Positions 1 to 11,000 of a stretch of DNA of 64,000 bases are shown here, piece after piece. The position numbers and the translations under genes are program-made. Below the pieces are notes generated by a model. The model did not search any database. It saw only the letters and a program-made list of their open reading frames with translations, and had not been told where the DNA came from. This DNA comes from Euonymus europaeus (Eukaryota; Streptophyta; Magnoliopsida; Celastrales; Celastraceae). The stretch's first letter is position 1. Each line of letters opens with the position of its first letter. The stretch is taken from the NCBI GenBank assembly GCA_963580455.1, contig OY756966.1, positions 20,091,001 to 20,155,000 on the forward strand. Direction: 5' to 3'.

Positions 1-94
1 ACTTTACTTTTTGTTTCTGCATGTAAGCAAGCACTTTTGTTTTTTACGCACTTTATTTGAAATAAGTTCATCATATTTTCTTATGTTTAAAGAT

Positions 95-1210
95 TTACAC
101 GGTTGGGTAGGAGGCTTGCATTGCAATACCACAAAGACCTTCCTTTGCATTAATGTCCTTTTGCATCCTTATGTACCCTTCTTCACCCCATCCAGTACCC
201 CATGAGTTCTTAATTAGCCAATACTTTGTCCCATCATTGGCTACTCCATAACCAACAGCAGTAACACCATGGTCTAAATCAGTGCCGCAGGATCCCGTAA
301 AGATACCACTTGAGTAGAACTGAAAGTCTGAATCTCCGGCATCAATTGCAACTGAGACAGGTTGGTTTGCAACAGCCTTCATCAGAGCCCCCTCATTGTT
401 TGCAGGCACATCTTCATAACCAATTATCTTGGCTGCATGATTGGCTGCTTCTTTGGCATTGCAAGTGGCATCAACTCCCTTGTAAGGATAGTTAGCCTCT
501 GAGGTAAGACCATGATTTGAAAGAATAAATTTGAAGGCATCATCCATTAAACCTCCACCACAGCCTTCATCCACACCCTTGACATCACAATCCACCAACT
601 CTTGCTCGGAAAGAGAGATCAATTTCCCTGACGATAGCTTAGTAATCCCTTCCATAGCTGCTACCGCAGAAAATGCCCAACAACATCCTGAAATTTTGAT
701 TGAAGCATTAAGTAAAAAAAATGAGTGTGCTTCATTGTTTTCTAATTTGATAAAACAAAAAGACGAAGTGCACATACCACATTGGCCTTGGTCCTTGATA
801 GGAGTTACAGCTCCTATTTTCCTCCAATCCATAGTTGAAGGTACTGCAGTAATATTTTCATACATGAAAGAAACTGCAACATTCGAACACATATGACCCT
901 TGAATCTGTTTCTTGTGGCTTTAAACTCTTCATTTGTGAGATCCGTGAACTGATTGATTCCAAGCTTGTAAGGCTTGTTCCCAACTTTGTTAAATGATTT
1001 AATATATGCCACATTTTTCTTGAAAATATTGGTTCGCATCTCCTTCTCATTATCATCCTTGTACACTCTCCCATATTGAGCCATCCATTGTTCATGCCTA
1101 TCATACATTGATGCATCTTGGAGAGTTCTAGCTGTAGCTTGAGAAATAAAAACTCCTAGAACAAAAATCAAAGCCAAGAAAATATATGAGCATTTGCTCT
1201 TAAACCCCAT
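95..1210 (-). CDS. SAG12-like papain-family cysteine protease, copy 1 (one intron)
   Basis: Secreted or vacuolar C1A endopeptidase of the senescence-associated SAG12/vignain type (function from family). Exon 1 is 1210-778 and exon 2 is 687-95. The intron 777-688 (90 bp, GT-AG) happens to be free of stops, so an unspliced reading adds 30 spurious residues. The spliced protein has 341 residues, normal for the family. In order it shows a hydrophobic signal peptide (about residues 5-27), an I29 inhibitor prodomain with ERFNIN-like spacing, then the mature domain beginning near VPSTMDWR. Catalytic Cys lies in CGCCWAF, formed exactly across the splice junction. Catalytic His is in [11 protein letters not shown] and Asn in [12 protein letters not shown]. 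The Met at 1210 is chosen over the upstream Met at 1261 because it directly precedes the signal peptide and matches copy 2. Compared with copy 2 it has FKKN and YIKSF instead of FEEN and YIESF in the prodomain, and WRKIG instead of WRKKG. It appears functional. Confidence 0.93.
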   Translation of the reverse strand: MGFKSKCSYIFLALIFVLGVFISQATARTLQDASMYDRHEQWMAQYGRVYKDDNEKEMRTNIFKKNVAYIKSFNKVGNKPYKLGINQFTDLTNEEFKATRNRFKGHMCSNVAVSFMYENITAVPSTMDWRKIGAVTPIKDQGQCGMCTSSFCFIKLENNEAHSFFLLNASIKISGCCWAFSAVAAMEGITKLSSGKLISLSEQELVDCDVKGVDEGCGGGLMDDAFKFILSNHGLTSEANYPYKGVDATCNAKEAANHAAKIIGYEDVPANNEGALMKAVANQPVSVAIDAGDSDFQFYSSGIFTGSCGTDLDHGVTAVGYGVANDGTKYWLIKNSWGTGWGEEGYIRMQKDINAKEGLCGIAMQASYPTV

Positions 1211-1285
1211 TGTTGAGATGATACCTAAGAGATATGATTGTACTAATTGACGAGCAGACACACATTGGATCCTTGATCACCACAA

Positions 1286-1294
1286 GCTTATATA
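1286..1294 (-). promoter_or_regulatory. TATA box of protease copy 1
   Basis: The minus strand reads TATATAAGC about 80 bp upstream of the protease ATG, a normal plant TATA-to-start distance. The paralogous copy has the same element at 44008-44018. Confidence 0.7.
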
Positions 1295-1784
1295 TGGAAG
1301 ATTTCCACTATTTAGGCTTGTCTTTGGAAAATGTTTTTCGATCTACGTGCCTGAAAAATTATTCCAATTTGAACTTATGAAATGTGTGTTTGGTTGATAT
1401 GGCGTCCATTTGTTTCTTGTTATTATAGTAGGTTCAAAACAATTTGTCTTTATTGTTTGTATATAATTGGTCTTACATTCATACATAGCCAAAATACACT
1501 TATCGGACCGTTTCATTCATCCAGATTAAAGATTTAGCATTAAAATATATGCAACAAGCCAACAAGGATGATTGATCAACGGGGGCAAAGTGATGTTGGA
1601 TTGAGAGAATATAAAAAAAGAAGCTACAAAATGAAATCAAATTCACATTGAAAACTAAAATTTCAGTTAATAAAATTTGGGCTACATAACACAAGCAGAA
1701 TTGTAGTATTACACAAAACTCATAATTAAAAGTACAAATCTTGGACTGAATTTGAAAAAATGAAAGGGAATTTCTTTCACTTAC
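1295..1784. other. Upstream region of protease copy 1 and intron-like sequence of the DUF1218 fragment
   Basis: AT-rich sequence with no supported gene. Up to about 1640 it is shared with the second protease copy. From there to 1784 it is the region downstream of a splice donor belonging to the DUF1218-like exon. Confidence 0.5.
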
Positions 1785-1964
1785 AATGGTTCTCCTTTGC
1801 TCAGCAACAATAGTCAAACCAAAGGCAATGAGAATGAGATCAAATACAAAAATAGTAATTGATGTATCCTTTTCCTTAACCTTGTTTGGAAGGGATGAAT
1901 CAAGAAACGCGAAGAACGAAAAAGAGAGTGAGGAAGAGGAATTAATATTGATCACCAAAATCAT
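1785..1964 (-). pseudogene. DUF1218/Fb34-like membrane protein, isolated first exon
   Basis: The reading from 1964 ends in a hydrophobic stretch followed by IAFGLTIVAEQRRTI, which closely resembles the N-terminal signature of plant DUF1218 proteins (Fb34 / cell-wall-lignin-modifying type, multi-pass membrane proteins). The frame ends at a good splice donor, GTAAGT at 1784-1779, as expected for an exon boundary. A TATA-like TATATAAG lies just upstream on the same strand (about 1987-1995). No second exon is seen downstream, where sequence passes into the protease duplication. It is probably a truncated 5' gene fragment. Family recognition is from memory of the motif. Confidence 0.5.
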
Positions 1965-2201
1965 TCATTCTCCTTACAACTACTAGCTTATATACAAGCT
2001 GGTAGATTAACAGAAGATGTAACTAACTCTGACACGTGGACATTAAAAGATGCTTATGACCTTTATTAACAATCATGTAACATAATACAATTAACACACT
2101 CCATGCACGTGGCCATACTACCAGATCATATCAACTACCCCCTTTTCAATATTGGACTTGTGCTCAAGTCAAAACACATAATCAATCTGGAAGGTAAGGA
2201 A
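1965..2201. other. Spacer between DUF1218 fragment and chromovirus remnant
   Basis: Contains the TATA-like element of the DUF1218 fragment near 1987-1995 and the short region that normally separates integrase from the 3' LTR in chromoviruses (the minus strand includes a CTTGAGCACAAGTCC-type stretch). No gene seen. Confidence 0.4.
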
Positions 2202-2966
2202 CTAAGTTTGGAAATCATCATAATCTTCCCAAGTAGCTTCTTCGATGCTATGATCTTGCCATTAGACCAACAGTTGAGTACCAGCCACATTCCCTTTCTT
2301 ATACAATCTTTCGTCCAAAATGGCCTGAGGCACTGGTTCCTGTACTAAACCAGAATCAATTTTCTGGGGTAACTTCACACAAGAAAAAATATTAGATCCC
2401 AAGTGTCGTTTAAGACAGCTGACATAGAACACAGGATGAACTTTTGAATCCACTGAAAGCTGTAATTTGTAAAATACTGGACCAATCCTCTCAATAACCT
2501 TGAATGGACCATAAAACTTTGGATGCAATTTATTATAAGAATGAGAAGTTAAAGATGGAAGCTGATATGGTACCAGTTTCAAATACACCAAAGTGCCTAC
2601 TATAAACTCCCTCTTAGTACGATGTTTATTGGCTTATACCTGCATACTCTCTTGAGTAGTCTGTAAGTTACTCTTGAGAGCTGCTAACAAATTATCCTTG
2701 GTCATTAAAGCCTTATCAATAGCATCCAGTCTAGCTGATCCCATCTCATAAGAAGCCATAGAGGGTGGTGGATGACCATATAAAAGCTCAAAAGGACAAG
2801 CCTTTACAGTTGTATGATAGGCGGTATGATAACTCCATTCTGCCCATGGAAGATATTGGAACCATTGTCGTGGCTGCAACCCTGTGAAACATCTCAGGTA
2901 AGTATCTAAGCATCTATTTACAACCTCAGTTTGACCATCACTTTGAGGATGGCAACCAGAGCTCAT
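2202..2966 (-). pseudogene. Ty3/gypsy chromovirus integrase C-terminus with chromodomain remnant
   Basis: The minus strand encodes the end of a gypsy integrase. CHPQSDGQTEVVNRCL carries the last acidic residue of the DDE triad. It is followed by FELLYGHPP, a GPFKVIERIG-type GPY/F module, and a chromodomain-like tail WQDHSIEEATWEDYDDF. Two in-frame stops break it: TAA just after the first segment (about 2631-2633) and TAA at 2262-2264, where chromodomains usually have Lys (LVKW). The N-terminal part of integrase and the rest of pol are absent or unrecognisable to the right. A dead fragment, unrelated to the neighbouring host genes. Confidence 0.85.
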
Positions 2967-3376
2967 GCATTTTTATGTTTCGTACCATCCCTCTCCTGAT
3001 AATACATATCTCGACCAAAGGTTTTTTTTTCAATCCAGTGTCGGATACCAACATCTATCAATATCCTAACAAAAGTAATATTCAAATGCACTTAACACAT
3101 TTTTTGTCAAAACTTTTTCGGTGATGAATTCAATAGTACGACTATGCAAGCCAATAATTCAAATCAAATGAGAAACTTTTGGGAAGATTAATGAGATGCG
3201 GAAATGGAGGAGCAAAGCCAAAGAAATGAATAATATGGTAAAATTTAATTGAAAATGATGGGTGACGGTAGGAAGCACATTTAGACTGAGGTATATAAAT
3301 ACAAGAATGTGGGGATGTCAAAGAAATGAGAGACAGACTGAGTTTTTCCAAGATAAAATTGTGATAATTTAAAGAT

Positions 3377-3641
3377 CACACCAAAACTGTCCAGTTTTGG
3401 TGTGCCCCCAATTAACAATGATAAAATCCAAGTCGCATAAGGTTATCTCTAAACATTTCTTATCTGCCAGCAAGCTTTTTCTTCTGATGTAATGATCGCA
3501 CCGAAAACTGCCCCAGTTTTGGTGCATATTTGTCTGAACTTTCCATATCTGTAAACAGACTTCTCCTTTGTACTGAATTTCTTCCAGTGTGAAATATATA
3601 ATAACATGACACAGACCAAAACTGCTCCAATTTTGGTGTGT
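3377..3641. repeat. Three spaced inverted repeats (ACCAAAACTG / CAGTTTTGGT)
   Basis: Unit 1 is a perfect 13-bp palindrome, CACACCAAAACTG at 3377-3389 and its complement at 3392-3404, with a 2-nt loop. Unit 2 is 3498-3510 / 3514-3525 and unit 3 is 3611-3624 / 3628-3641, both imperfect. Spacing is 113-121 bp, which suggests a degenerate tandem array with one hairpin per repeat. Confidence 0.8.
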
Positions 3642-3833
3642 GTTTCAAATTACTAACGCAAGATCTTGCTATCATGAAGTCCATTATGCACCTTCACCCA
3701 TATCAATATTAGTCAAGTTGACAACCAATCTTGACACTGTACAAAATTCCACAAGCACCTGTCTCAACTATTCTACTGAAATTTGAACTCAAAGTCTGAA
3801 TTGAATGCGTTTCTTTTTCTTTTTTTCTTTTGC

Positions 3834-3890
3834 CCCTAATTTTTGCCTAGAGCGCCCTTTCAGGTTTTCACTCTAGCGGGATTTTTTTTT
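3834..3890. repeat. GCCCTTTCAGGTTTTCACT motif unit
   Basis: CTAATTTTTGCCTAGAGCGC followed by CCTTTCAGGTTTTCACTCTA closely matches 35.23-35.26 kb, where three such units occur in tandem beside a Tat/Athila integrase remnant. This supports a Tat/Athila 3'-UTR origin. Confidence 0.55.
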
Positions 3891-4344
3891 CATAAACTTC
3901 TGAAACAATGGTTGTGCCAATGCAATGGTTGCTTTTGTACCCCTCAAGGATCAAACTAATTATAAGTATTCAAATGTTTACATTGAAGATAACAAATGAC
4001 AACAAAAGATAAGGAGTAAATCAAGGCAATAGCTAAATTTGCTCCTCAGAAATAAATCAACTAACTTCCTAAAATGATAAACAACAACAGTACATTGTCC
4101 GCAATGCTCAACAATTAATGAAATGATGAAAAATAAAAGCCTCCTGATTGAAATCCCTGGTCTTCATAATTTTCTGGAGGATAACAATAATGTTGTTGGG
4201 CTTGTGCAATAGGAAACTACCTGGTATGCATTCCAAAGCCACTAGACAATTGATTAGGCATATGAGTCATGGTCCCATGGTAGCCTGCTATATTGTTGTT
4301 AACAGATCAAGACTTTTGCACAGGTGATCCACACGTGCCTCGAT

Positions 4345-4761
4345 CTACATTAGCCTTTCAACAATAGCAGTGGTTTTGGATGAATTGGAATGAGCAATAG
4401 TAGAAGATTCAGCCTCTATATGAGTATCAACAATCTCATCATCTTCGTATCTTCTGATCATCCTACGATCAATCACACATTTTTTATACTGCAACTTCTT
4501 ATACGGTTCCCAAAGAACCCTAACACTCATGTACAATGTACAGATCTGAGAAGACAAACAAAACCATATGGTTGTTGTATTGCGACAACTATGGGCAATA
4601 GAATTGTGCAAAATTTTGCCAATATCAATTGATTTTCCTTTTAAAATAGAATAAAGCAAATTGCTCTATTTTTTGGAATATCAGTTAAATGGGTGCTTGG
4701 CATAAGTTTTGCCCAGATAAACCACATTTAGGTCCTGCTATTTTTTGTTATAGCTGATGTG
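4345..4761 (-). pseudogene. Env-like / putative plant transposon protein, C-terminal half (split gene)
   Basis: Minus-strand continuation of the ORF whose first half is 29447-28958. The two halves meet exactly at the target-site duplication GGGAA of the intervening solo LTR. Recognisable pieces are KLMPSTHLTDIPKNRAI, then after a frameshift SILKGKSIDIGKILHNSI. This matches the second part of the 'putative plant transposon protein' domain found in env-like ORFs of Athila-type retrotransposons. A tail rich in acidic and Ser/Thr residues follows. Several stops and at least one frameshift are present. Function is unknown even in intact relatives. Confidence 0.7.
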
Positions 4762-5135
4762 GGGAATGTAATACCCTGACCCGAAAATGCTAAAATAAAA
4801 AATAACACTAATAAAAAAATAATTAAATTGAAATTTTGGGTTTGAAAATACCAAGTATTGGATTAAAAATTAACTAAAGAGATGTTTGAATTGATAAGTT
4901 ATATCATAAATAAAATAATTCAACAAATCAAAAATATACATTAAAAGGCCAATTGGCCACCGAAAGTGGCCATTTGAGTTAAAAGGCCAATTGGCCATTA
5001 CTTGTATAATAATAAAAAATTAAACTAAAGTGAATTAAATGGTGTTGGCCCAAGCAGCACCATTTGTCACACTTATTTGGCCTAGACAAACAACAATTTG
5101 GTCGAGAGGGAGAGAGTGACCAGCGATAGGGAGAG

Positions 5136-6172
5136 TGAAAATATGAAAGACCTTTGCCAATACGTTAGCCAACGTAATATGGAAACCACAAGAATCAAAA
5201 TCACAAAAACAACACCACAAAATAACGAGGAAACCCTAACTGGGAAAAACCTCGAGTCTATCAAGCGACCAACCTTTGAAGCAATCCACTATATGAGAAA
5301 AAGCTTACAACCTATCGTTACCTACGACTCGATTATACAACTCGACTCAGCGTATGCTCCAAACCAAATCTACACACCAATGAAGATTTGAAATGCTCTT
5401 GACTCCTTCAAGAGACTTTGCTATGGATGTAGGATCCAAGTAACCTTCAGGTAACCAAGACAGGTTACACCAGACGTGCACACCTTTGTCCCTCTTCTTC
5501 CTCAACAGGATCAATCTTGAGAAGGATGAATGAACAGCAATCAATCACTCAACACTCATTCTCACTTGTGAAGTACATGACACGTTCACAAATCACTCAA
5601 GGAGAATGAAACAAAAGATAACACGAAGCTTCTCTCAATGGAATGTCTCTGTATATATAGGCGTCCAGCTCCCATCTGGATATAGACAGCAGATAATGAC
5701 GATCTTCAGATAATGACCCCTGCAAAAGATTTAAGATAAAACAAACAAATAGTTATCCAAGATAAATGGTTAGTTTATTTTTATCTCTCATCTTATCTCC
5801 AAGTCTTATCTCCAAGTACTCATTTATCCAAGCTATAATACTCTGAATAATTCTTATCAAGTGGAGACGTTCATCTTAATCCAGACAGTCCCAAAAGAAC
5901 TCAACAACATCACTAAGACTTACTCTCTTATCCAACAACCATTCCATAAAGAGTCCAATCCCATGTCAACTACTTAAGTAGTTTCTAATCTCACAGACCA
6001 ATTCAAACACTACCACCTGAGAGTTATCTTATGACAGATATGACCACCAGACCAGTTTATTTCACAAAAAACGTGAGCTAGAGTCCTTGTGCTCATAGAC
6101 TCCTACATATGATCAAAGTCTAACCTGTCAGGTAACCTAAAGCCTACATGAGTAGCTTACATGAGGTTACAT
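5136..6172 (-). repeat. Sirevirus 3' LTR, larger part
   Basis: Starts TGAAAATATGAAAGACC on the plus strand and matches 26334-27001 closely for its first 600 bp. It then continues to 6172, where the CACTA element is inserted. The remainder is 16287-16327, giving a full LTR of about 1078 bp. It lacks a short stretch (about 56 bp) present in the other LTR, apparently lost between AAGCTTC direct repeats. Confidence 0.9.
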
Positions 6173-6460
6173 CACTACAAGAAAAATAGGAATAGATGAT
6201 AGAGCATTTATGATAGAAATCAGTTGTATCATAAAACAATGATAGATTTGTGATAGAAAAATGATCTGTCAGACAATTAATGATAGATGCGTGATGGAGT
6301 TTTTGTCTATCATGAGTAGATGATAGTTGTGTGATAGAACTTTTGTCCATCATAAATAGTTGATAGTCTAGTGATATATTTGTGACAGAAGTTTTATCTA
6401 TCAACAAAATATGATATATTTGTGATAAAAATAATATCTATCACATATTTTTCTGATATA
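6173..6460. repeat. CACTA left TIR and subterminal repeat array
   Basis: After the TIR, the motif (A/G)TGATAGA recurs at least eight times in about 250 bp, in both orientations (also as TCTATCA). Subterminal repeats of this kind are the known binding sites for the TnpA-type protein of En/Spm elements. Confidence 0.85.
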
Positions 6461-6690
6461 CTTTTATTATTAATATCCAAATTTTAATTAAAAGTTTATT
6501 AAATAAAATGGACAAAAACGTACCGTTTTACCTCTTTTTTTTTAAATGGAGACTGATCTACAAAAGGGTGCGTTCTCATGTATATATATATATAAGTGTG
6601 TAGTTTGTGACCCGAATTTAGTTTTATTTGACTCGAAAAGTTCGCGGTGCGACAAATTTTTGGTGAAATTTTTTTGGGAATTTTTTGGGT

Positions 6691-6709
6691 GCGGGGGCAA
6701 CGCCCCCGC
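6691..6709. other. Perfect GC-rich hairpin in CACTA leader
   Basis: GCGGGGGC (6691-6698) and GCCCCCGC (6702-6709) form an 8-bp stem with a 3-nt loop inside otherwise AT-rich sequence. Confidence 0.85.
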
Positions 6710-7450
6710 GGTATGGACCTTTTATGATTAGGGTTATTTATATTTTAGGGTTAATAAAATATTTACAATACCGCCTAACTATTTCGTAATGTTTGTTCTT
6801 TTAATTAAAAAACCCTAGCTATTTCCGTCACTATCCTTCAGACTTTATTCCGCCCAGCCATTTCCATCGATCTTCATTCCGCCTAGCTATTTGCCTCGCT
6901 CTGTCTACACTGTGTTCCATCGACTAGATCAAGCCATCCTTCTCGACCGTGCATACCCTATACGCTCGATTTGGGGAAGAACGCTTCACATTGTCTATCT
7001 TTCTTCTTCTTACTCCAGTAGATTCTCGAACTCCACAGAAAGGCTCTGGTACATCTTCTTGCCCTCTTTCGTGAACTGGTACCTATTCTTCTCTTGCCTA
7101 TTCATTTCAAATAGACACGTGATACCAATTTCTTTTGCCTCGTCCAAACAGGCTCGCTAGGCTTGGGTTTGCACAACTGAAATCGGGTTGCTCTGACAAC
7201 ACTTATTGCTCGTCAATGTAAGGTATGCCGTGTATGTTCATAGGCGTTAGGGTTTTGTACTGGTGAAGACAGGTTTGTTGAGAGCATATAGATGTTAATT
7301 TCTGTTTGTTTTGGTGTTGTTTATAGCTTGCTGAGCCGTTGCAATTACATATCTGAAGCTCAAAATTGATTTCGTTTCTCAGTCAGTTAGACACTTCTTC
7401 AGGTATTCTTTATTTTTTCTGATTTTTAGGATAATTATGTTACTCTGTAA

Positions 7451-7513
7451 TTTGTGAAACTTATGTGTTTCTTTGTGAAACTTATGTGTTTCTTTGTGAA
7501 ACTTATATATTTC
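7451..7513. repeat. Three 21-bp tandem repeats
   Basis: TTTGTGAAACTTATGTGTTTC is present three times head to tail, the third copy with two base changes. It lies in the presumed 5' intron of the CACTA transposase. Confidence 0.9.
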
Positions 7514-8012
7514 TTTGATGCTAAGTAGCATATGCCTCTGAAATTCTTGTAATTCTTTGGCTAATTTCCATGGAAATTGGGCTGCTTAATTTATTGGCAT
7601 TTGACAAATGTATTCTGCAGCTTAAACTTTGCTAGGGAAAAATAGGGCTGCTTGATTTTTTTCTCAGGAATCCGCGTTGCTTAAACTTTGCTAGGGAAAA
7701 ATAGGACCCATCCTGCTAATGGACTTTACCAATATCATTGATTTTGTTTGGTGCTAAGAAAACTGACAGATTTTCATTTTCATTTTCATGCATATGTTAG
7801 TTTTACAATTCTGTCAAGGTCATGAGGGTTTCTAATCTTCATTTTGCTTCTTGATTGTGAATTTTGATGATTATAGTTAGTAATTTATTCCTGCAATTGA
7901 GGTCTAGTCTAAGTCACTCAAACTTGAATATCTTTTTAAAAAATTAATTCTTGATTCATTTTTTCCCTCCTTTATGTGTTAGGATAAAAAATTTCTGCCT
8001 TTTCGTACTCTA

Positions 8013-11000
8013 ATGGATAAGGCTTGGATTGAATGTAGTAGAACATCACCTGAGTATGATAAAGGGGTTAAAGATTTCATGAAATTTGCTGTTGAAAATG
8101 CTGAGGATGCTAGTGCCATTAGATGTCCATGTTATGAATGCAAAAATCTAGCCTTTCTCCCCACTAAAAAAGTAACCGAACATCTATTTTGGAAAGGTTT
8201 TGATGTGACTTACAAAACCTGGACATGGCATGGGGAAGATATTCATACCACACCATCTTCTAATGTAGATTTTTCATTTGAGTCTATGAACTACAACGAT
8301 GGCAACACCATGGATATGGTGAATGATGCTTACAAAAATTGTGATGGAGATCTTAAGGCATTTAGGGAACTACTAGAACAGGCTCAAAAACCTTTGTACC
8401 CTGGATGTAAGAAATTCACAAAATTGGGCACTTTGGTGAAGTTGTTCAATATCAAGGGTAAATTTGGGTGGTCTGATACTAGTTTTACCGAACTGCTTAG
8501 TTTTTTGGTAGAATTGTTGCCTGAAAATAATGAAATTCCAAAATCCATGTATGAGGCAAAAAAGACAATGTCCGCTTTGGGCTTAGAATATGTGAAAATA
8601 CATGCTTGCCCAAATGATTGCGTACTATACAGAAAAGAGTATGAAAGGCTTTCTGAATGTCCCAATTGTGGTTTATCTAGATGGAAGAGAAAGGATGGCA
8701 GAGTTGACCAATATAGGAATGGTGTACCTGCAAAGGTCTTATGGTATTTCCCACCCATTCCTAGATTTAAACGTATGTTTCAGTCATCTCAAACTGCGAA
8801 GGACTTGACTTGGCATGCAAATGCGAGGGCCATTGATGGTAAGCTCCGACATCCGGCTGATTCACCATCATGGAAGCTAGTTGATGAGAAGTGGCCTGCA
8901 TTTGCATCAGACCCTAGAAATCTTCGTCTTGCCCTATCAGCTGATGGAATCAATCCACATAGCTCTCTTAGTAGTACATATAGTTGCTGGCCAGTTATTC
9001 TTATAACGTATAATCTTCCACCATGGTTGTGTATGAAACAAAAATTTATGATGTTGTCCTTATTGATTTCTGGTCCTCAACAACCGGGTAATGAAATTGA
9101 TGTGTACTTGGCTCCCTTAATAGAAGATTTACAGACTTTGTGGGATGTTGGGGTAGATGCTTGTGATGCCAACAAAAAGGAATTCTTTAATTTAAAAGCT
9201 GTGCTACTATGGACTATAAATGACTTTCCAGCATACGGGAATTTAGCTGGTTGCACTGTTAAAGGGTACAATGCATGTCCATATTGTGGAGTAGACACAC
9301 CCAAGTGTAGACTGAAACATAGCAGAAAAAATGCATATATGGGTCATCGTCGATGGCTTCCTTCTAATCATGAATTCAGACGCCAGGCGAAAGCCTTTGA
9401 CAACACAATAGAACATGACCAAGCTCCAAAATCATTGAGCGGTGAGGAGATTTTGAAGATACTTGAGTCTATTGAACATGAATGGGGAAAGAGCAGCATA
9501 AAAAAACGCAAAAGGAAAATCAATGATGAGCGTGTGTGGTGGAAGAAAAAATCCATATTCTATAATTTAGATTATTGGAAGTACCTACTAGTAAGACATC
9601 AATTAGATGTTATGCATATCGAAAAAAATGTATGTGAGAGCTTATACGGAACACTGTTGCACATTCCTGGAAAGACCAAAGATGGTCTTAACTCAAGAAA
9701 GGATCTTGCGGCAATGAAAATTAGGGACAAATTAGCACCATTAGTAAAAGGCAAGCGCACCTTTCTTCCTCCAGCTTCTTACACATTAACTAGAGATGAA
9801 AAGACACGCTTTTGCAAAACTTTGAAGAGTATCAAGGTTCCCGATGGGTATTCGTCAAACATCAAGACTCTTGTGTCAATGAAAGACCTTAAAATTCAAG
9901 GCCTAAAGTCACATGATTGTCATGTTCTTATGCAACAACTTTTACCTGTTGCACTTCGGTCAGTTTTGCCAAAGCATGTCAAAGATGCTATTCTCAGGTT
10001 TTGTTTCTTCTTCAATTGCTTGTGTGCAACTGTGGTTGATGTGCCAACATTGGATAAATTGGAGATGGACATCGTAGTGACTTTGTGCTTGTTGGAAAAG
10101 TGTTTTCCCCCATCATTTTTCGACATTATGGTTCATCTTACTGTGCACTTAGTCAATGAAGTACGACTGTGTGGTCCTGTCTATCTTCGCTGGATGTATC
10201 CTTTTGAGAGATACATGAAAACCCTTAAAGGTTATGTTCGAAATCGTAACCATCCTGAGGGATGCATAGCTGAGAGTTATATTGCAGAGGAAGCTGTGGA
10301 TTTTTGTGCCGAATACATGTCAAACATGTCCACTATTGGGCTGCCAGTTGGTCATGTGCAAAAGTTGTCAATTGACAAGCCATTGTGAAGCACATTTGTA
10401 CATTTTGCATAACACACAACAAGTTGAACCATACATTAGGTAATCTCTTCAATTTCCTCCATGTAATGTGTACATTTTGTATAATCTCTATATGGGATAG
10501 CATGTGTAATGTATAATATGTTGAATGACCTTTAGTGAACACGTGGAATGGCTTAGAACTCTTCATCCGCATCAAAATGAAAAATGGTTACAAGAGGAAC
10601 ACAACCGTACTTTTGCCGATTGGATGACCGATAAGGTTATCCTCAACATTTTTTTTAAGCTCAATATTCATTTAACTTGTTTGTTATTGCTCATTTAAAA
10701 ACAAGAATGCTAACAAATACTTCGACCTTATTAGGTGTACTCTTTGATTGAAAATCATGTTCCTGTATCGGATACCTTACGTTGGATATCAGAAGGCCCT
10801 CTTCCTTTCGTAGATAAACAATCAGGTTATGACATTAATGGTTTTCACTTTGTAACACGTGATCGAGACTCAAACCGAGTTACTCAAAATAGTGGAGTAA
10901 CGCTAGTTGCGAAAGCCATGCATGTTGCTACTTCTAAAGATAAAAACCCTGTAACATGTGACATGACCTTTTATGGAGTTATCAATGAGATATGGGTTGT

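Larger units (their letters stand above)
1..1640. repeat. Left copy of a direct segmental duplication carrying a cysteine protease gene
   Basis: Bases 1 to about 1640 match 42721 to about 44333 in the same orientation. From position 1 through the intron acceptor the offset is exactly 42,720 bp, so no net indel has accumulated over nearly 700 bp. Similarity continues through the gene, its promoter and about 350 bp further upstream, then stops near 1640/44333. The left limit lies outside the window. Confidence 0.93.
2967..4344. other. Non-coding retrotransposon debris, probably Athila/Tat 3' UTR
   Basis: No gene recognised. It holds the three inverted-repeat units at 3377-3641 and one copy of the CGCCCTTTCAGGTTTTCACT motif near 3850, a motif seen again in the 3'-UTR-like repeats at 35.1-35.3 kb. 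On the minus strand the env-like ORF ending at 4345 points into this stretch, which fits a 3' untranslated region. Confidence 0.45.
6461..8012. other. CACTA 5' region: leader, GC-rich hairpin and untranslated exon/intron
   Basis: No supported coding sequence before the ATG at 8013. The stretch has a perfect GC hairpin (6691-6709), pyrimidine-rich leader-like sequence around 6820-7150 and a long AT-rich part to 8012 that resembles an intron. In En/Spm the promoter and first exon lie here, so this is the likely transcription start region of the transposase gene. Confidence 0.5.

Noticed and set aside
310..896. Plus-strand frames across the protease gene (and 43030-43215, 43611-43829)
   Set aside because: Antisense shadows of the cysteine protease exons.
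814..1116. Second minus-strand frame within protease exon 1
   Set aside because: Alternate-frame shadow of the real coding frame; the same shadow appears in copy 2.
3377..3641. CRISPR-like spaced repeats
   Set aside because: Only three diverged units with long spacers in a plant genome; better read as degenerate tandem repeats with hairpins.
5098..5391. 97-codon plus-strand frame repeated at 26173-26589
   Set aside because: It is duplicated only because both copies lie in the Sirevirus LTR pair; it runs antisense to the element and has no recognisable domain.
8384..10126. Minus-strand frames over the CACTA transposase
   Set aside because: Antisense shadows of TnpD.
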